Source: Akkermansia sp.
GTDB lineage: Bacteria; Verrucomicrobiota; Verrucomicrobiia; Verrucomicrobiales; Akkermansiaceae
Length of the DNA stretch: 61,851 nt
NCBI GenBank assembly: GCA_024405415.1
Contig: JAKSOV010000003.1
Coordinates: 1 to 61,851, forward strand
Direction: 5' to 3'
Part shown: in pieces, positions 42,677-51,477 of the stretch
Position numbering within the stretch: the stretch's first letter is position 1
Layout: the number at the start of each line of letters is the position of its first letter
The notes under the pieces: generated by a model
Databases searched by the model: none
What the model was told of the DNA's origin: nothing
Seen by the model: only the letters and a program-made list of their open reading frames with translations
Program-made: the position numbers and the translations under genes

Positions 42677-43570
42677 TTATGCGTCCCCTCTGAGGCCGAG
42701 TGAGCGCCCGCCATCAACTAAAATGTTTTGACCGGTAATGAATTTAGCCTCGTCGGATGCTAAAAATACCACGGCGTGAGCAACATCTTCACTGGTGCCG
42801 ACAGTGTTGAGGCAATTAGACCGTTGCAGATAAGGGAGTGTCTCGTCTGAATATTCTCCGCGCTGGATAAATCCGGGAGAAACGATATTCATGGTAATGC
42901 CGTTTTGACCGACTTCCAGAGCCATGCTTTTTGTTAATCCGATAATGCCGGCTTTTGCTGCAGCATAATCAGAAAAGCGAGGTTTTCCGGCTAGCGCGAT
43001 GGCAGATGCAATATTAATGATTCTGCCGCTTTTCTGCGTTGCCATGCATGCAGCAGCACATTTGGAGCCGATAATACAGCCCAGTAAATTGGAATCAAGC
43101 ACGTCCTGAATGACACTCATGCTTTGTTCATGAATGTTGACTGCGGCTGTGCGGGCACTCCCTCCTGCACAGTTGACCCAGACATCCAAATGATTGCATT
43201 CCTTCAGAACGCTGTCTATCGCAGCACGGACGGAAGTTTCCTCCGTAATGAAGAAACGCAAAGGCTTAGCCTTGTCCGTTCCCGATGCGTGGTTCAACTC
43301 TGCTGCAACAGTTTCAATTTTCTCTGACGAGCGACCGCCGACATACACAATAGCTCCTTCTGCCAGCATGCACGCGCAGATAGCCCGCCCGATAGCGCCG
43401 CTGCCGCCGGAGACAACGACAACGCGACCGGCCAGTTTCCCATTCTTTGGGGTGCCGTTGAAGATGTACTGTTTGTGATTATCGTAGATGCGTTGCGTGT
43501 GGACAACAGGTCTACCAATGAGCTCTTTAATAGCTCGTTCTACTCGTCCCGGGAGGAAAGGAAACTTCAT
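42677..43570 (-). CDS. Short-chain dehydrogenase/reductase in the glycan island
   Basis: 297 residues. Rossmann cofactor loop VVSGGSGAIGRA, NCAGG, catalytic Ser in NIASAIAL and YAAAK (Tyr-x3-Lys), and the C-terminal FITGQNILVDGG. About 45 residues precede the Rossmann fold; these include the amphipathic stretch GRVERAIKELIGRP, which closely matches the C-terminus of the neighbouring MenD-like enzyme. ATG 43570 is chosen because it lies 13 nt after that gene's stop. It probably reduces the keto product made by the MenD-like enzyme, but the substrate is not known. Confidence 0.88.
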   Translation of the reverse strand: MKFPFLPGRVERAIKELIGRPVVHTQRIYDNHKQYIFNGTPKNGKLAGRVVVVSGGSGAIGRAICACMLAEGAIVYVGGRSSEKIETVAAELNHASGTDKAKPLRFFITEETSVRAAIDSVLKECNHLDVWVNCAGGSARTAAVNIHEQSMSVIQDVLDSNLLGCIIGSKCAAACMATQKSGRIINIASAIALAGKPRFSDYAAAKAGIIGLTKSMALEVGQNGITMNIVSPGFIQRGEYSDETLPYLQRSNCLNTVGTSEDVAHAVVFLASDEAKFITGQNILVDGGRSLGLRGDA

Positions 43571-43583
43571 GGGGTGAGAGGAG

Positions 43584-45335
43584 TTATTTCTCTTTGCCGA
43601 TAAGAACTTTGAGGGCTTTGCCGACACGCGTTTGCCCTAACTGGCTCTTGAGTGTCGGTTGTGGTTTGACGGGCGATTCTCCGCTGCGATTGGAGTCTAC
43701 CAGATAATGCTGGCATTCGGCATCATGCTCCGTATCGGTGAAGACTTCGAATAAAATGGGGGCATCCCCCTCTGCAGAGATGAAGCGGGGCAGCAGCTCA
43801 TCAAACGTTTCCCGGTTTTTCGCAGAGAGATAGGTATACCCCTGCGCTTTGGCCCATCCCTCAGCAGAAGAGGTATGCGCCGCTGCCACGTTTTCATTGA
43901 GCGTCGGATACTGTTTGAGCCCTTGATTGAAGTGGAAAAGCGCCGCTCCGCCGTTGTTGAACAGCATGATGCGCAGATTTTTGCCCTGATAGCGGTTCCA
44001 CAAGGCATTCATGTCGTAGAAGAACGTCAGGTCTCCGATGAGCAGGAAGGAAAGCTCATCCGTCACGGCGCTTTGCCCGATGTAGGCGGACATACAGCCA
44101 TCAATGCCGTTCACGCCGCGGTTGCAGTATACCTTGACCCCCTCCGGAATGTCAAAATATTGAGCGATGCGGATGGTGGTGCTGTTGGCGATATTCAGCA
44201 GACTGCCTGTAGGTAATTGCGCGAGCGTTTTGCGGCAGGCATAGAGGTTGCAGAAAGGTAGCTCGGGAATGGTAAAAGCCTGTTCTTTGGCTTTCCAGCA
44301 TTGGTAATATTCATCCGAAGCACCTTGCGGCAAGGCTGCAGACAATTGCCGCAGGAAAAACAGGGCGTCACATTCAAAAACCTTTGTTAACGTGCGGAAG
44401 GGATCCGCGATTTGCCCGTCTTCCGCAACGCGCCAGTGCTGTGCCGTGATGCGGGGCGATTTCAGAGCATATTTGACGGGCGTGATAAAGTTGCCGTTCA
44501 GCGTGATAATGATATCCGGGTGCAATTCTTCCGTGAAATTGATGACTCTGTTGGTGCGGATGGTTTTGCCGACGGAAAGATTGGAGAGGGCATCCACCGC
44601 GAGAATGCAGTTGCATTTGCGGGAAATATCCGCAAAGAGCCGGTTCTGCTCTTCCGAGAAGGTGTAATCCTGCCCGCAGATGATCATGACCTTTTTGTCG
44701 CTCAGCTCCCGCATAGCGGCTTCCCACTCCTCTGTCGGGCTTGTCGGCTCGTATCGGGTAATGAGATTGACGGCGGGGAGGTCCTTTGTCGTGAACACAT
44801 CGCCGATGGCGAACATGCCTTTGGAGATAGGCACGTTGATATGAACAGGGCCTTGCCCGTGGTGGTTCAGCTCCAGAAAAGCCTCGTTGAGCAGGCGCCG
44901 GCAATACCACTCGTCTTGTGCATTTTCAATTTCCGGCAGGGTGACGGATTTCTTGGTGACCGGGGTAAAAATGGAAGGCTGGTCTACCATTTGGTCTTCC
45001 ATTTGGGCCAGATAATAGGGGTGCTTATCTGCCGTGATGACGACTAAGGGAATGTTGCGGCGGTAGGCTTCCGTGACACCGGTCAAATAATTGCTGGCAG
45101 CTGTGCCGGAAGTGCACAAAATAGCAGCCGGTTCCAGCGTTTGTTGGATTATGCCGAGTGCAAAAAAAGCGGCACTGCGCTCATCGGTGATACTGAACGT
45201 CGTGAAAAAATCATCTTCCTCAATCGAGCGGACAATAGCGTTGTGGCTGTTGCCCGGAGAAACGACAATTCGCTTGATGCCTCGCGCTTTGAGCATGGCG
45301 ACAAGGTATTGCGTGCTTTTCAGATTGCTGTACAT
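43584..45335 (-). CDS. MenD-like thiamine-diphosphate-dependent enzyme
   Basis: 583 residues with full ThDP-enzyme architecture. The N-terminal pyrimidine-binding domain has IVVSPGNSHNAIV, the catalytic Glu in SITDERSAAFFALG, and TSGTAASNYLTGVTEA. The C-terminal diphosphate-binding domain has LLIGDLTFFYDMNAL and LFNNGG. Order and motifs match MenD (SEPHCHC synthase) better than acetolactate synthase. No other men gene is present. The C-terminal tail of about 35 residues beyond the fold ends in RVGKALKVLIGKEK. Next to an SDR gene and inside a glycan island, it may add a short carbon branch to a nucleotide sugar rather than make menaquinone. Start 45335 follows GGAG and a promoter. Confidence 0.85.
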   Translation of the reverse strand: MYSNLKSTQYLVAMLKARGIKRIVVSPGNSHNAIVRSIEEDDFFTTFSITDERSAAFFALGIIQQTLEPAAILCTSGTAASNYLTGVTEAYRRNIPLVVITADKHPYYLAQMEDQMVDQPSIFTPVTKKSVTLPEIENAQDEWYCRRLLNEAFLELNHHGQGPVHINVPISKGMFAIGDVFTTKDLPAVNLITRYEPTSPTEEWEAAMRELSDKKVMIICGQDYTFSEEQNRLFADISRKCNCILAVDALSNLSVGKTIRTNRVINFTEELHPDIIITLNGNFITPVKYALKSPRITAQHWRVAEDGQIADPFRTLTKVFECDALFFLRQLSAALPQGASDEYYQCWKAKEQAFTIPELPFCNLYACRKTLAQLPTGSLLNIANSTTIRIAQYFDIPEGVKVYCNRGVNGIDGCMSAYIGQSAVTDELSFLLIGDLTFFYDMNALWNRYQGKNLRIMLFNNGGAALFHFNQGLKQYPTLNENVAAAHTSSAEGWAKAQGYTYLSAKNRETFDELLPRFISAEGDAPILFEVFTDTEHDAECQHYLVDSNRSGESPVKPQPTLKSQLGQTRVGKALKVLIGKEK

Positions 45336-45347
45336 ATACTCCCGGTG

Positions 45348-45376
45348 AGTATAGATGGACTTACAGGGAAATGCAA
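45348..45376 (-). promoter_or_regulatory. Promoter of the MenD-like/SDR operon
   Basis: Minus strand TTGCAT (45371-45376), 17-bp spacer, TATACT (45348-45353), 12 bp before ATG 45335. GGAG precedes the start codon, one of few clear ribosome-binding sites here. Confidence 0.75.
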
Positions 45377-45559
45377 GTCTCGATTCCTTGAACAGAATCA
45401 TCGCACGTGTGGCGTGTGTAGTGTCGTGGTACGGGTGTGTGCGCTGCCGGCCTCTACTCGCTGCCACTGCGCCTGTAGAGCAGACTACGTCTTTGATGGT
45501 GCCAAAACCAGCCGCTGGCATGAGCTTAAAAACGTCTGGAACCATAGGCCGTATCCGGC

Positions 45560-46052
45560 AGTATGGTTGTTCCGTTTGATTTTCTATTCCTTCCGTCTAC
45601 AATGCGTTGTGCGAGCCTCTCCGGTTATGATACATGGCACTGGTATTGACAATGCCATAGGCATTCCAACAGTGAAGCCATGGGTGATGATAGAGGAAAG
45701 TATGGGAACGCCTATTAGACGCTGATATGCTGATGGTGATAGATGAGTGTGGCCATGTGGTGATGCATGATGCAGACGAAGGCTCGCCTTTCGCGTGGGA
45801 TATGTTGATCACATTTTCCTAGGGCGTGGGTTGAGAACCTTGACGTGCTGGAAGAGAAGATAGATAATAAGCGGAAGCTTAGTGCTCTACAGGCATCCGC
45901 GAACAAAGCCAAAGGAGATAATTGCCCGGAATTATGTGGACTTAGAAGGTAAGCTTTACCCCATTAATGGGGCTGTTCGGTCCGCTTTAGCTGAACTGTA
46001 CGGAACGAAGATTCTGGCACCTCTGTGCATTTTGCTGCGTGTTACAACCTAA
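45560..46052 (+). pseudogene. Decayed coding sequence, identity unknown
   Basis: Coding-like stretches run one after another on the plus strand but in different frames, each ended by a stop. They are 45560-45725 (contains VMIHGTGIDNAIGIPTVKPW), 45718-45821 (DADMLMVIDECGHVVMHDAD), a Lys/Glu-rich stretch near 45833-45955 (VENLDVLEEKIDNKRKLSAL), and 45864-46052 (RNYVDLEGKLYPINGAVRSA). This looks like one or more genes broken by frameshifts. The bases from 45377 to 45560 show nothing convincing. I cannot name the ancestor, and the limits are approximate. Confidence 0.4.
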
Positions 46053-46084
46053 TAAGTATTGACTGCAAATCTACTTTCGGATTA

Positions 46085-48790
46085 ATGCAAGTAACAAATA
46101 TGTGTGCGGAAAAACAGAAAAATGTAAATGAGCGGACACGAGAAGTAGATAAAAATCTTCATCCTTGGCAATGGCTTAGCTCTCTCATTGCCTTCGTGTC
46201 GTTGGGCTTGGGCGTCTATTGCGTTATCCTGATGGTGCATCTGGCACCTCGAATATTTGCTTGCCTCAGCTGCAACAAGATGTTGCAAGATGATTCATGG
46301 TTGATTGCCGGTGCTTCTTCATTTGTCGTGATGTGGTGGTTGGTATTCCGGTATATGGTCTCCTATTATACATGGGCGTATCGCCGGAGAAATATTCTCC
46401 ATGTTATCCGCTGGTCGCCCATCGTACTGTTTGCTGTATGTTTGTACGCATGCGGCTTCTCATGCCAAACTCTTCTTCCCTATGTTATCGGAGGCGCTGT
46501 GTTGGCTTTTATTTTTGGTCCCGCATTTTTGCCGGAATACAAACAGCAGGATATTCCGTTCAAGCCTGACGTATTGGGGCGACGACTTCTATATGAACAG
46601 CTGAGCCTCAATATCCGAAAGCGGTTGGCGCAGGTGCAAGGCAGAGGTATTACTGTGGCGGTAACCGGAACATGGGGTGAAGGTAAGAGTCACCTGATTC
46701 ATTATGTGATTAACGAATTGCTCCGGAATCAGGATGGTGTGCGTGCAACGGAGCCATGGCAGAGAGCTTTCAAGTATGCATCAGTAGATGTATGGAAATG
46801 CGATACTGTTGAGGCTATGTGGGATGAGATCTCAGAGAGTTTGGCTTCCGCAATCCAAGAGAGAGATGTGCGATTATACAAACATTGGGGGCGAATATTG
46901 GTGGCGCTCTTAAAGGTTTTGCATGTGCCGCATGCCGGTTTGGCAGAGGATGTTTTTAGGGTCTTGACGACGGGTGTCAGCGGAGCCGGTTCTGTGACGG
47001 AGTCCCTTGGCAGACAAATACAGTTACAAGGTCAAGCATATGTCCTCATCTTAGATAATCTGGATCGTTGCGGAGCGGATAAATTGCAGAAGTTGTTTCC
47101 TTTTATCGAGCGATTGAAAAATATTCCGTATTTGGTGACAATTTGCGGTGTCGCATATGGGGAAATGGCAGAGATAGGTGATGAGATTGCAAAGATTTTG
47201 GATGATACGTTTCTAAAAATATTTGATGAGGTTATTCCTATGCCGCAGGTGGCGCAAGAATATCGTGTTCCTTATATGTTGTATCTCGCCCAACAAGCCG
47301 GTGGAGGAGAGCGGTTGCAAAAATGGTGCTCTACGAATAGGTTGTCTTTACATAGTCCGAGAATTATTGAGAATATCATGGCAAGGCTGGCTTTCATTGA
47401 TTCTCACTTTGTAGGCCGCATGCAGCTTAGTGATGAACAAGATGCGGTGATGCAGAGTGGCGGGGTGGGGCTCTCCTTCAGCGATGCAATATTTTTCTTG
47501 GAAGCACTGCGTGTGGTGACTCCGTCCATAGTGGTGCATATGGAGAAGATGGAAAATCCTAAAGATGCTCTCGCCGAATTGTTCGAATGGCACTATAATT
47601 CAAAGAATGTAGATGAGCAAAGCTCTGAGAACAAGAGCGAGTTCCCTGCTATTTGGAAACCATTTGAGCAAAAAATTACGCAGTTCTCCCTCGTATTAGA
47701 ATTGATGGACAATTTGTCCAAGGCGGATAAGAATGTATTAAAGTTTGCTCTGGAACAATCCTATTTAGCGGGCAGCGTATTACTTGATGAGGAATGTGCA
47801 GAGTGTTTTGAACAATTTAAGAAAAATGAAAACAAAATTGAGTTCCTGAAACATCATGCGGATGAGAGGAGAATCCTTGCGTATGAAAAGGCGGCCATGT
47901 TCATCAGTTTGATGCGATATGCGGTGCGGCATGCCGATGTCAGTGATACGCCTGATTTAGCAGAAAAATGCCGGCAATTGATGGAAACAGAGGAAATGCG
48001 GGATTCCGGGATGCCGTTGCATTATTATGGTTGGGTATTACAACTGTTGGATGCATATTGCGTGGCTGAAGATAAGCAATCATCTACGAGTGGGACATGG
48101 AAGAAGATGGGAGCAAGGCAACTGGAGCTGCTGGAGATTGACTTGACCCAACGGCTGGTTAAGACTCTTTTGGAGCATAGAAATGATAGGTTTGCTCTGG
48201 AGCCCATTCCTGATGCCCCCCGTCTAAGTGAAGCTTTGCTCGGAGCCAGAGAGGGTAACGGCTCTCAGCCACTCGTAGATAGAGTCCTTCATATAGTAAT
48301 CAAGGACTATGGGCGAAAGGTCGCCGAGAGAATTGTAAATGGTGTTAAACTGGACCGCGAGAAACAATGTTGGATAGTCGGCCAGGATGCTCCGGCTAAA
48401 CAATATGCAAGCCATATGAAAAAGGGTGTGGAAGAATATATTCGCAACACGCTCTCTCTTAGTCTTCAGGATGTAGATGAACGAACTAAAATTCGTCAGA
48501 ACTTATTAGCTGCATTGCGAATTGAAATGTGGAAAGAGGATTATACTGGGATTATCCCGAAGTCATTTACGGTGCTCTCTTTTGCTGTTGTGTGGGGCGC
48601 TTTATGTCGTGTCGTTTTTGGAGAAGGCTCCCTCTCGGTATCTGAGCGAAATACAATTTTAGCTGAATTGCATGAGTTGAAGCTGGTGTCACGCAAGGAA
48701 ATAAACGCTTCAGCTGATTTTCAAAATAACCGCAAGATCGCCATCCGAATTTTGATTTCCTCGTTGGAGAAAATTATACATATTAAATAG
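46085..48790 (+). CDS. Membrane-anchored KAP-type P-loop NTPase
   Basis: About 901 residues. Four hydrophobic helices in the first 150 residues (LIAFVSLGLGVYCVILMV, FVVMWWLVFRYMVSY, IVLFAVCLYACGF, VIGGAVLAFIFGPAF) precede a P-loop domain. Its Walker A is TGTWGEGKSHL (about 193-203), Walker B VLILDNLDRC (about 318), and a sensor-like LVTICGVAYGEM region. Membrane helices with this NTPase pattern define the KAP family, some members of which are linked to phage exclusion or plasmid biology. The 450-residue C-terminal half is helical and unrecognised. AT-richer than the surroundings. Start is uncertain: ATG 46085 or 46100, the latter favoured by a possible TTGACT-ATTAAT promoter (46059-46086). 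Confidence 0.8.
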   Translation: MQVTNMCAEKQKNVNERTREVDKNLHPWQWLSSLIAFVSLGLGVYCVILMVHLAPRIFACLSCNKMLQDDSWLIAGASSFVVMWWLVFRYMVSYYTWAYRRRNILHVIRWSPIVLFAVCLYACGFSCQTLLPYVIGGAVLAFIFGPAFLPEYKQQDIPFKPDVLGRRLLYEQLSLNIRKRLAQVQGRGITVAVTGTWGEGKSHLIHYVINELLRNQDGVRATEPWQRAFKYASVDVWKCDTVEAMWDEISESLASAIQERDVRLYKHWGRILVALLKVLHVPHAGLAEDVFRVLTTGVSGAGSVTESLGRQIQLQGQAYVLILDNLDRCGADKLQKLFPFIERLKNIPYLVTICGVAYGEMAEIGDEIAKILDDTFLKIFDEVIPMPQVAQEYRVPYMLYLAQQAGGGERLQKWCSTNRLSLHSPRIIENIMARLAFIDSHFVGRMQLSDEQDAVMQSGGVGLSFSDAIFFLEALRVVTPSIVVHMEKMENPKDALAELFEWHYNSKNVDEQSSENKSEFPAIWKPFEQKITQFSLVLELMDNLSKADKNVLKFALEQSYLAGSVLLDEECAECFEQFKKNENKIEFLKHHADERRILAYEKAAMFISLMRYAVRHADVSDTPDLAEKCRQLMETEEMRDSGMPLHYYGWVLQLLDAYCVAEDKQSSTSGTWKKMGARQLELLEIDLTQRLVKTLLEHRNDRFALEPIPDAPRLSEALLGAREGNGSQPLVDRVLHIVIKDYGRKVAERIVNGVKLDREKQCWIVGQDAPAKQYASHMKKGVEEYIRNTLSLSLQDVDERTKIRQNLLAALRIEMWKEDYTGIIPKSFTVLSFAVVWGALCRVVFGEGSLSVSERNTILAELHELKLVSRKEINASADFQNNRKIAIRILISSLEKIIHIK

Positions 48791-48792
48791 TT

Positions 48793-49314
48793 ATGACCTT
48801 TTCTGATATTCAACAAAAGTCGCTATGCTTTATCATGCTGCTTATCTTGGCCGTGGTGCTGACGTTGATAAGTGTTCACCATGAACCTAAAGATAAAAAT
48901 CTTGTAAAAGATAAGTCGGTGGATGAGGCTCACACTATGAGAAATGCCGAAGAGAAGAGAGTGGGCGTTTTTTCTGCCTCGGTGTCGGAGATTCTGCAAT
49001 TCCGGGGAACATCAGGAATAGGCAGGAGTACACATATTTTTGTCTCGATTACCGGACTGTTTTTTCAGGACGAAATCCATGAGTGTTGGCATTATCATGC
49101 TCTGGGCGGGGGGGAGCAGGATGGGCGTCCGAAACAAACAGTTGCAACAGGGAAAAAGCAGACACACACGGAGAACGAATCTGCAGAAAAAGAGAAACTG
49201 CCACCGCAAGCGCCTGCTGCGTCAGATAAATCTGCCTTGGTAGAAAAAACAGAAGAATGGGATTGGAGTGTGTGCCCTGCTGCGTTTGGCTGTCCGTGCC
49301 CGATGATGCCTTGA
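48793..49314 (+). CDS. Small membrane protein paired with the KAP NTPase
   Basis: 173 residues starting 2 nt after the NTPase stop. An N-terminal hydrophobic helix (SLCFIMLLILAVVLTLISV) is followed by a charged segment. A compact central region contains Gly, His and Trp (FVSITGLFFQDEIHECWHYH). Then comes a disordered Lys/Glu/Pro-rich linker and a Cys-rich end (CPAAFGCPCPMMP). The helix could anchor the protein with the rest outside or inside. No family recognised. Same AT-rich composition and immediate coupling suggest it was acquired with the NTPase and works with it. Confidence 0.7.
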   Translation: MTFSDIQQKSLCFIMLLILAVVLTLISVHHEPKDKNLVKDKSVDEAHTMRNAEEKRVGVFSASVSEILQFRGTSGIGRSTHIFVSITGLFFQDEIHECWHYHALGGGEQDGRPKQTVATGKKQTHTENESAEKEKLPPQAPAASDKSALVEKTEEWDWSVCPAAFGCPCPMMP

Positions 49315-49386
49315 TCGGTTCCGTTTATCCAAAGCCAACTGCTTCGCAATGGTGGTGGCAAGGTCCTGTTTGAATGAGGGGAAAAT

Positions 49387-49614
49387 TCACTCCTCCGCCA
49401 TGCGGCGGATGTGGGCGCGGTCGAAGTCTGCGGGGCAGATGGTGACTACCACGCGGTCGCCGGGTTTGAGCGTGTCCAGCAGGGCGGCCTCGCGCTTCTG
49501 CACGAAGGCGACCGTCTCCTTGCCGTTGGGCAGGGTGGCGTGGTAGGCCGTGGGGGCAAAGCGCTCGCGGATGGTGCAGATGCAGTCGATGTACTGGGAG
49601 GGGTAGGAGCTCAT
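49387..49614 (-). CDS. IF-1-like S1/OB-fold protein
   Basis: 75 residues, the length of translation initiation factor IF-1. The pattern ATLPNGKETVAFVQKREAALL...LKPGDRVVVTICPADFDRAHI follows IF-1 (leader strand, LPNG turn, PGD turn, final RxxI). However, it lacks the canonical N-terminus and the C-terminal RGRIVYR, so it is probably a diverged paralogue that binds RNA rather than the essential factor. ATG 49614 gives the family length. The gene for the AsmA-like protein ends 5 nt upstream, on the same strand. Confidence 0.75.
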   Translation of the reverse strand: MSSYPSQYIDCICTIRERFAPTAYHATLPNGKETVAFVQKREAALLDTLKPGDRVVVTICPADFDRAHIRRMAEE

Positions 49615-49619
49615 GGTGG

Positions 49620-51218
49620 TCAGAAAAGGAGTTTGAGGGCGCCGTTGATGCCCTGTTGCACACCCTCTGCCGCGGCTTTCAGCGGCGCAGCGGGAGAGGG
49701 CGCGGGGGCTGTCTCGCCGTCCTCCTGTGGTGCGGGGGCGGCGGGGGAGAGCAGTGCGCGGAACATCTGCTCCGCGGTGTCGGCCGTCTTGGCGGCAGCC
49801 TGCGGCAGAAGGCTCTGCATCAGCGCGGCGCAGCGCACGCTCAGATCCTCCTCCGGGTCCTCCAAGGTGCCGCTGAGGTTGAGGTTGAGCCACGCATAGC
49901 CCGCCTCTCCCTGTGCATTAAAAATGCTTTGCAGCGCACCCGCGGCGGGCAGAGCCTGCGCCACGGCGGCGGGGATGCCGATGGTGAGGGTGCCGCCCAG
50001 CGTGTGGTCCGCGGCGATGATGACATGCCCCTGCACGCGCAGCCAACCGCCCGCGGAGCGGATGTTGATGCCATCGAAGAGCCACGCATCGTGCAGGTTG
50101 CGCTCGGGCGCCTCGTAGGGGTAGGAGATGCGGCATTCCGCCTTCTCCAGCTCCAAGCGGCGGTAGGGGTAGCCGCCGCCCGCGGGCAGGGCGGAGAGGA
50201 AGGGCAGCCCTTCCAACACGCCCTGTTGCAGGGAGAGGTAGCCTTCGCCCGCTTCGAGCGCGTTTGCGCTGCCCGTGAGGGTCAGCTTGCCGAACAGCTC
50301 GCCCGTGAGGCGCTTCTGCCAATCCCCGCGCAGCAGGGGAGAGACGCTGGCTTTGTTGAGTGCCACATTGGCGGACCACTTGCCCGTGCCGCGCTCGGCA
50401 TGGGCGCGCACGCGCATCTCGCCGGGGGAGAGCATGAGGCGGCAGTCCGTCAGGTCCAGACGCTCGCCCTCCTGTGTGACGGTGGCGGATTTGAGGCTTG
50501 CGCCGCGCAGGAAATCAAAGGGGGTGTGCACGCGGCCGTTTTCCAGCTGGTGTTGCCAGCCGCCTTTCTTCATGGGGGTGCTGGTCAGCGCGCAATTGAG
50601 CAGGCTGATGCTTTGCCCGCTGCGGCGGAAGATGAGGTCCGCCGCTTTGCATTCCAGCAGCTCCAGCTCCTGCCGCTTGGGGGTGAAAAAGGAGCTTTTG
50701 GAGGCCTTTTCGGGCTTGCCGGCGGCGCTTGTCTCGGTGGTTTTGGCCGGTGCAGGCTTGGTCTTGTGCGGTTTGCCCTGCTTTTTCGCAGTGGGGGTAG
50801 CTTTGGCAGACGCGTCGCTTTCAAAGACAAGCTCGCCGTCATCCACGGAAACTTTGCGGATATGCACCACGCGGCCCGCCAGCGCAGCGCGGTCAACATC
50901 CATGCTGATGTGGCCCGCGCGGGCGGAGCGCAGCGCCCCTGCGCCGCTGAGCGTCAGGCCGTCCTCCTCCACGCGGTCGCCGTCAAGGCGCAAGTTGCTG
51001 TGCAGAGCCAGTTCTGCGGCGTGGGCGCTGTTGCGCAAATGTTCTGCCAGCGTGCGGCGGAAGGAGTCCCCCTGCAGGTAGGCCAGCGTTTGGTACCACG
51101 CCGCTACCCCCGCCACCAGCAGGCAGACCGCCGCCACGGCGCACCACAGCAGCACGCGCTGCATGCGCTGGCCGCTCTCTGCCTTGTTGCCGAAAAGATT
51201 TTTTTTGCGCCGTGCCAT
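49620..51218 (-). CDS. AsmA-like envelope protein
   Basis: 532 residues. One N-terminal helix (VLLWCAVAAVCLLVAGVAAW) anchors a long periplasmic part made of repeated beta strands. A Lys/Ala/Pro linker at about residues 150-190 interrupts it. The closing stretch LNLNLSGTLEDPEEDLSVR matches the AsmA/TamB-type C-terminal motif. Such proteins form long grooves thought to carry phospholipid between the membranes. ATG 51218 follows its promoter by 12 bp. The Ala-rich extreme C-terminus overlaps no gene; the IF-1-like gene follows after 5 nt. Confidence 0.78.
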   Translation of the reverse strand: MARRKKNLFGNKAESGQRMQRVLLWCAVAAVCLLVAGVAAWYQTLAYLQGDSFRRTLAEHLRNSAHAAELALHSNLRLDGDRVEEDGLTLSGAGALRSARAGHISMDVDRAALAGRVVHIRKVSVDDGELVFESDASAKATPTAKKQGKPHKTKPAPAKTTETSAAGKPEKASKSSFFTPKRQELELLECKAADLIFRRSGQSISLLNCALTSTPMKKGGWQHQLENGRVHTPFDFLRGASLKSATVTQEGERLDLTDCRLMLSPGEMRVRAHAERGTGKWSANVALNKASVSPLLRGDWQKRLTGELFGKLTLTGSANALEAGEGYLSLQQGVLEGLPFLSALPAGGGYPYRRLELEKAECRISYPYEAPERNLHDAWLFDGINIRSAGGWLRVQGHVIIAADHTLGGTLTIGIPAAVAQALPAAGALQSIFNAQGEAGYAWLNLNLSGTLEDPEEDLSVRCAALMQSLLPQAAAKTADTAEQMFRALLSPAAPAPQEDGETAPAPSPAAPLKAAAEGVQQGINGALKLLF

Positions 51219-51230
51219 GGGGGTAGGGGG

Positions 51231-51259
51231 ATTATGGCAGCGGAAGGGAGAATTTTCAA
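51231..51259 (-). promoter_or_regulatory. Promoter of the AsmA-like gene
   Basis: Minus strand TTGAAA (51254-51259), 17-bp spacer, CATAAT (51231-51236), 12 bp before ATG 51218. Confidence 0.6.
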
Positions 51260-51477
51260 GCAAAAGATACGTGATAAATGCGCGCGCCCGCTAAAGCCGG
51301 GGCTGCTGATGCAGTCCGAAATGTCTGTTGAGCCATAGCCGGAATCCTTTGATGTGCTTCTTTTTGAGGCCGAACGAACGGAGGCTGCGGAAAAAATGCG
51401 GGGTGCATCAATTTTGTGTTGACTCTCTCTCATGAATTTGTTTCAATGACATCGGATTCAAGCAACCAATCTTTTCT

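Noticed and set aside
45141..45725. 194-codon plus-strand frame as an intact gene
   Set aside because: Its first part is antisense to the MenD-like gene; only the end looks coding, and it breaks by frameshift, so it is treated as pseudogene debris.
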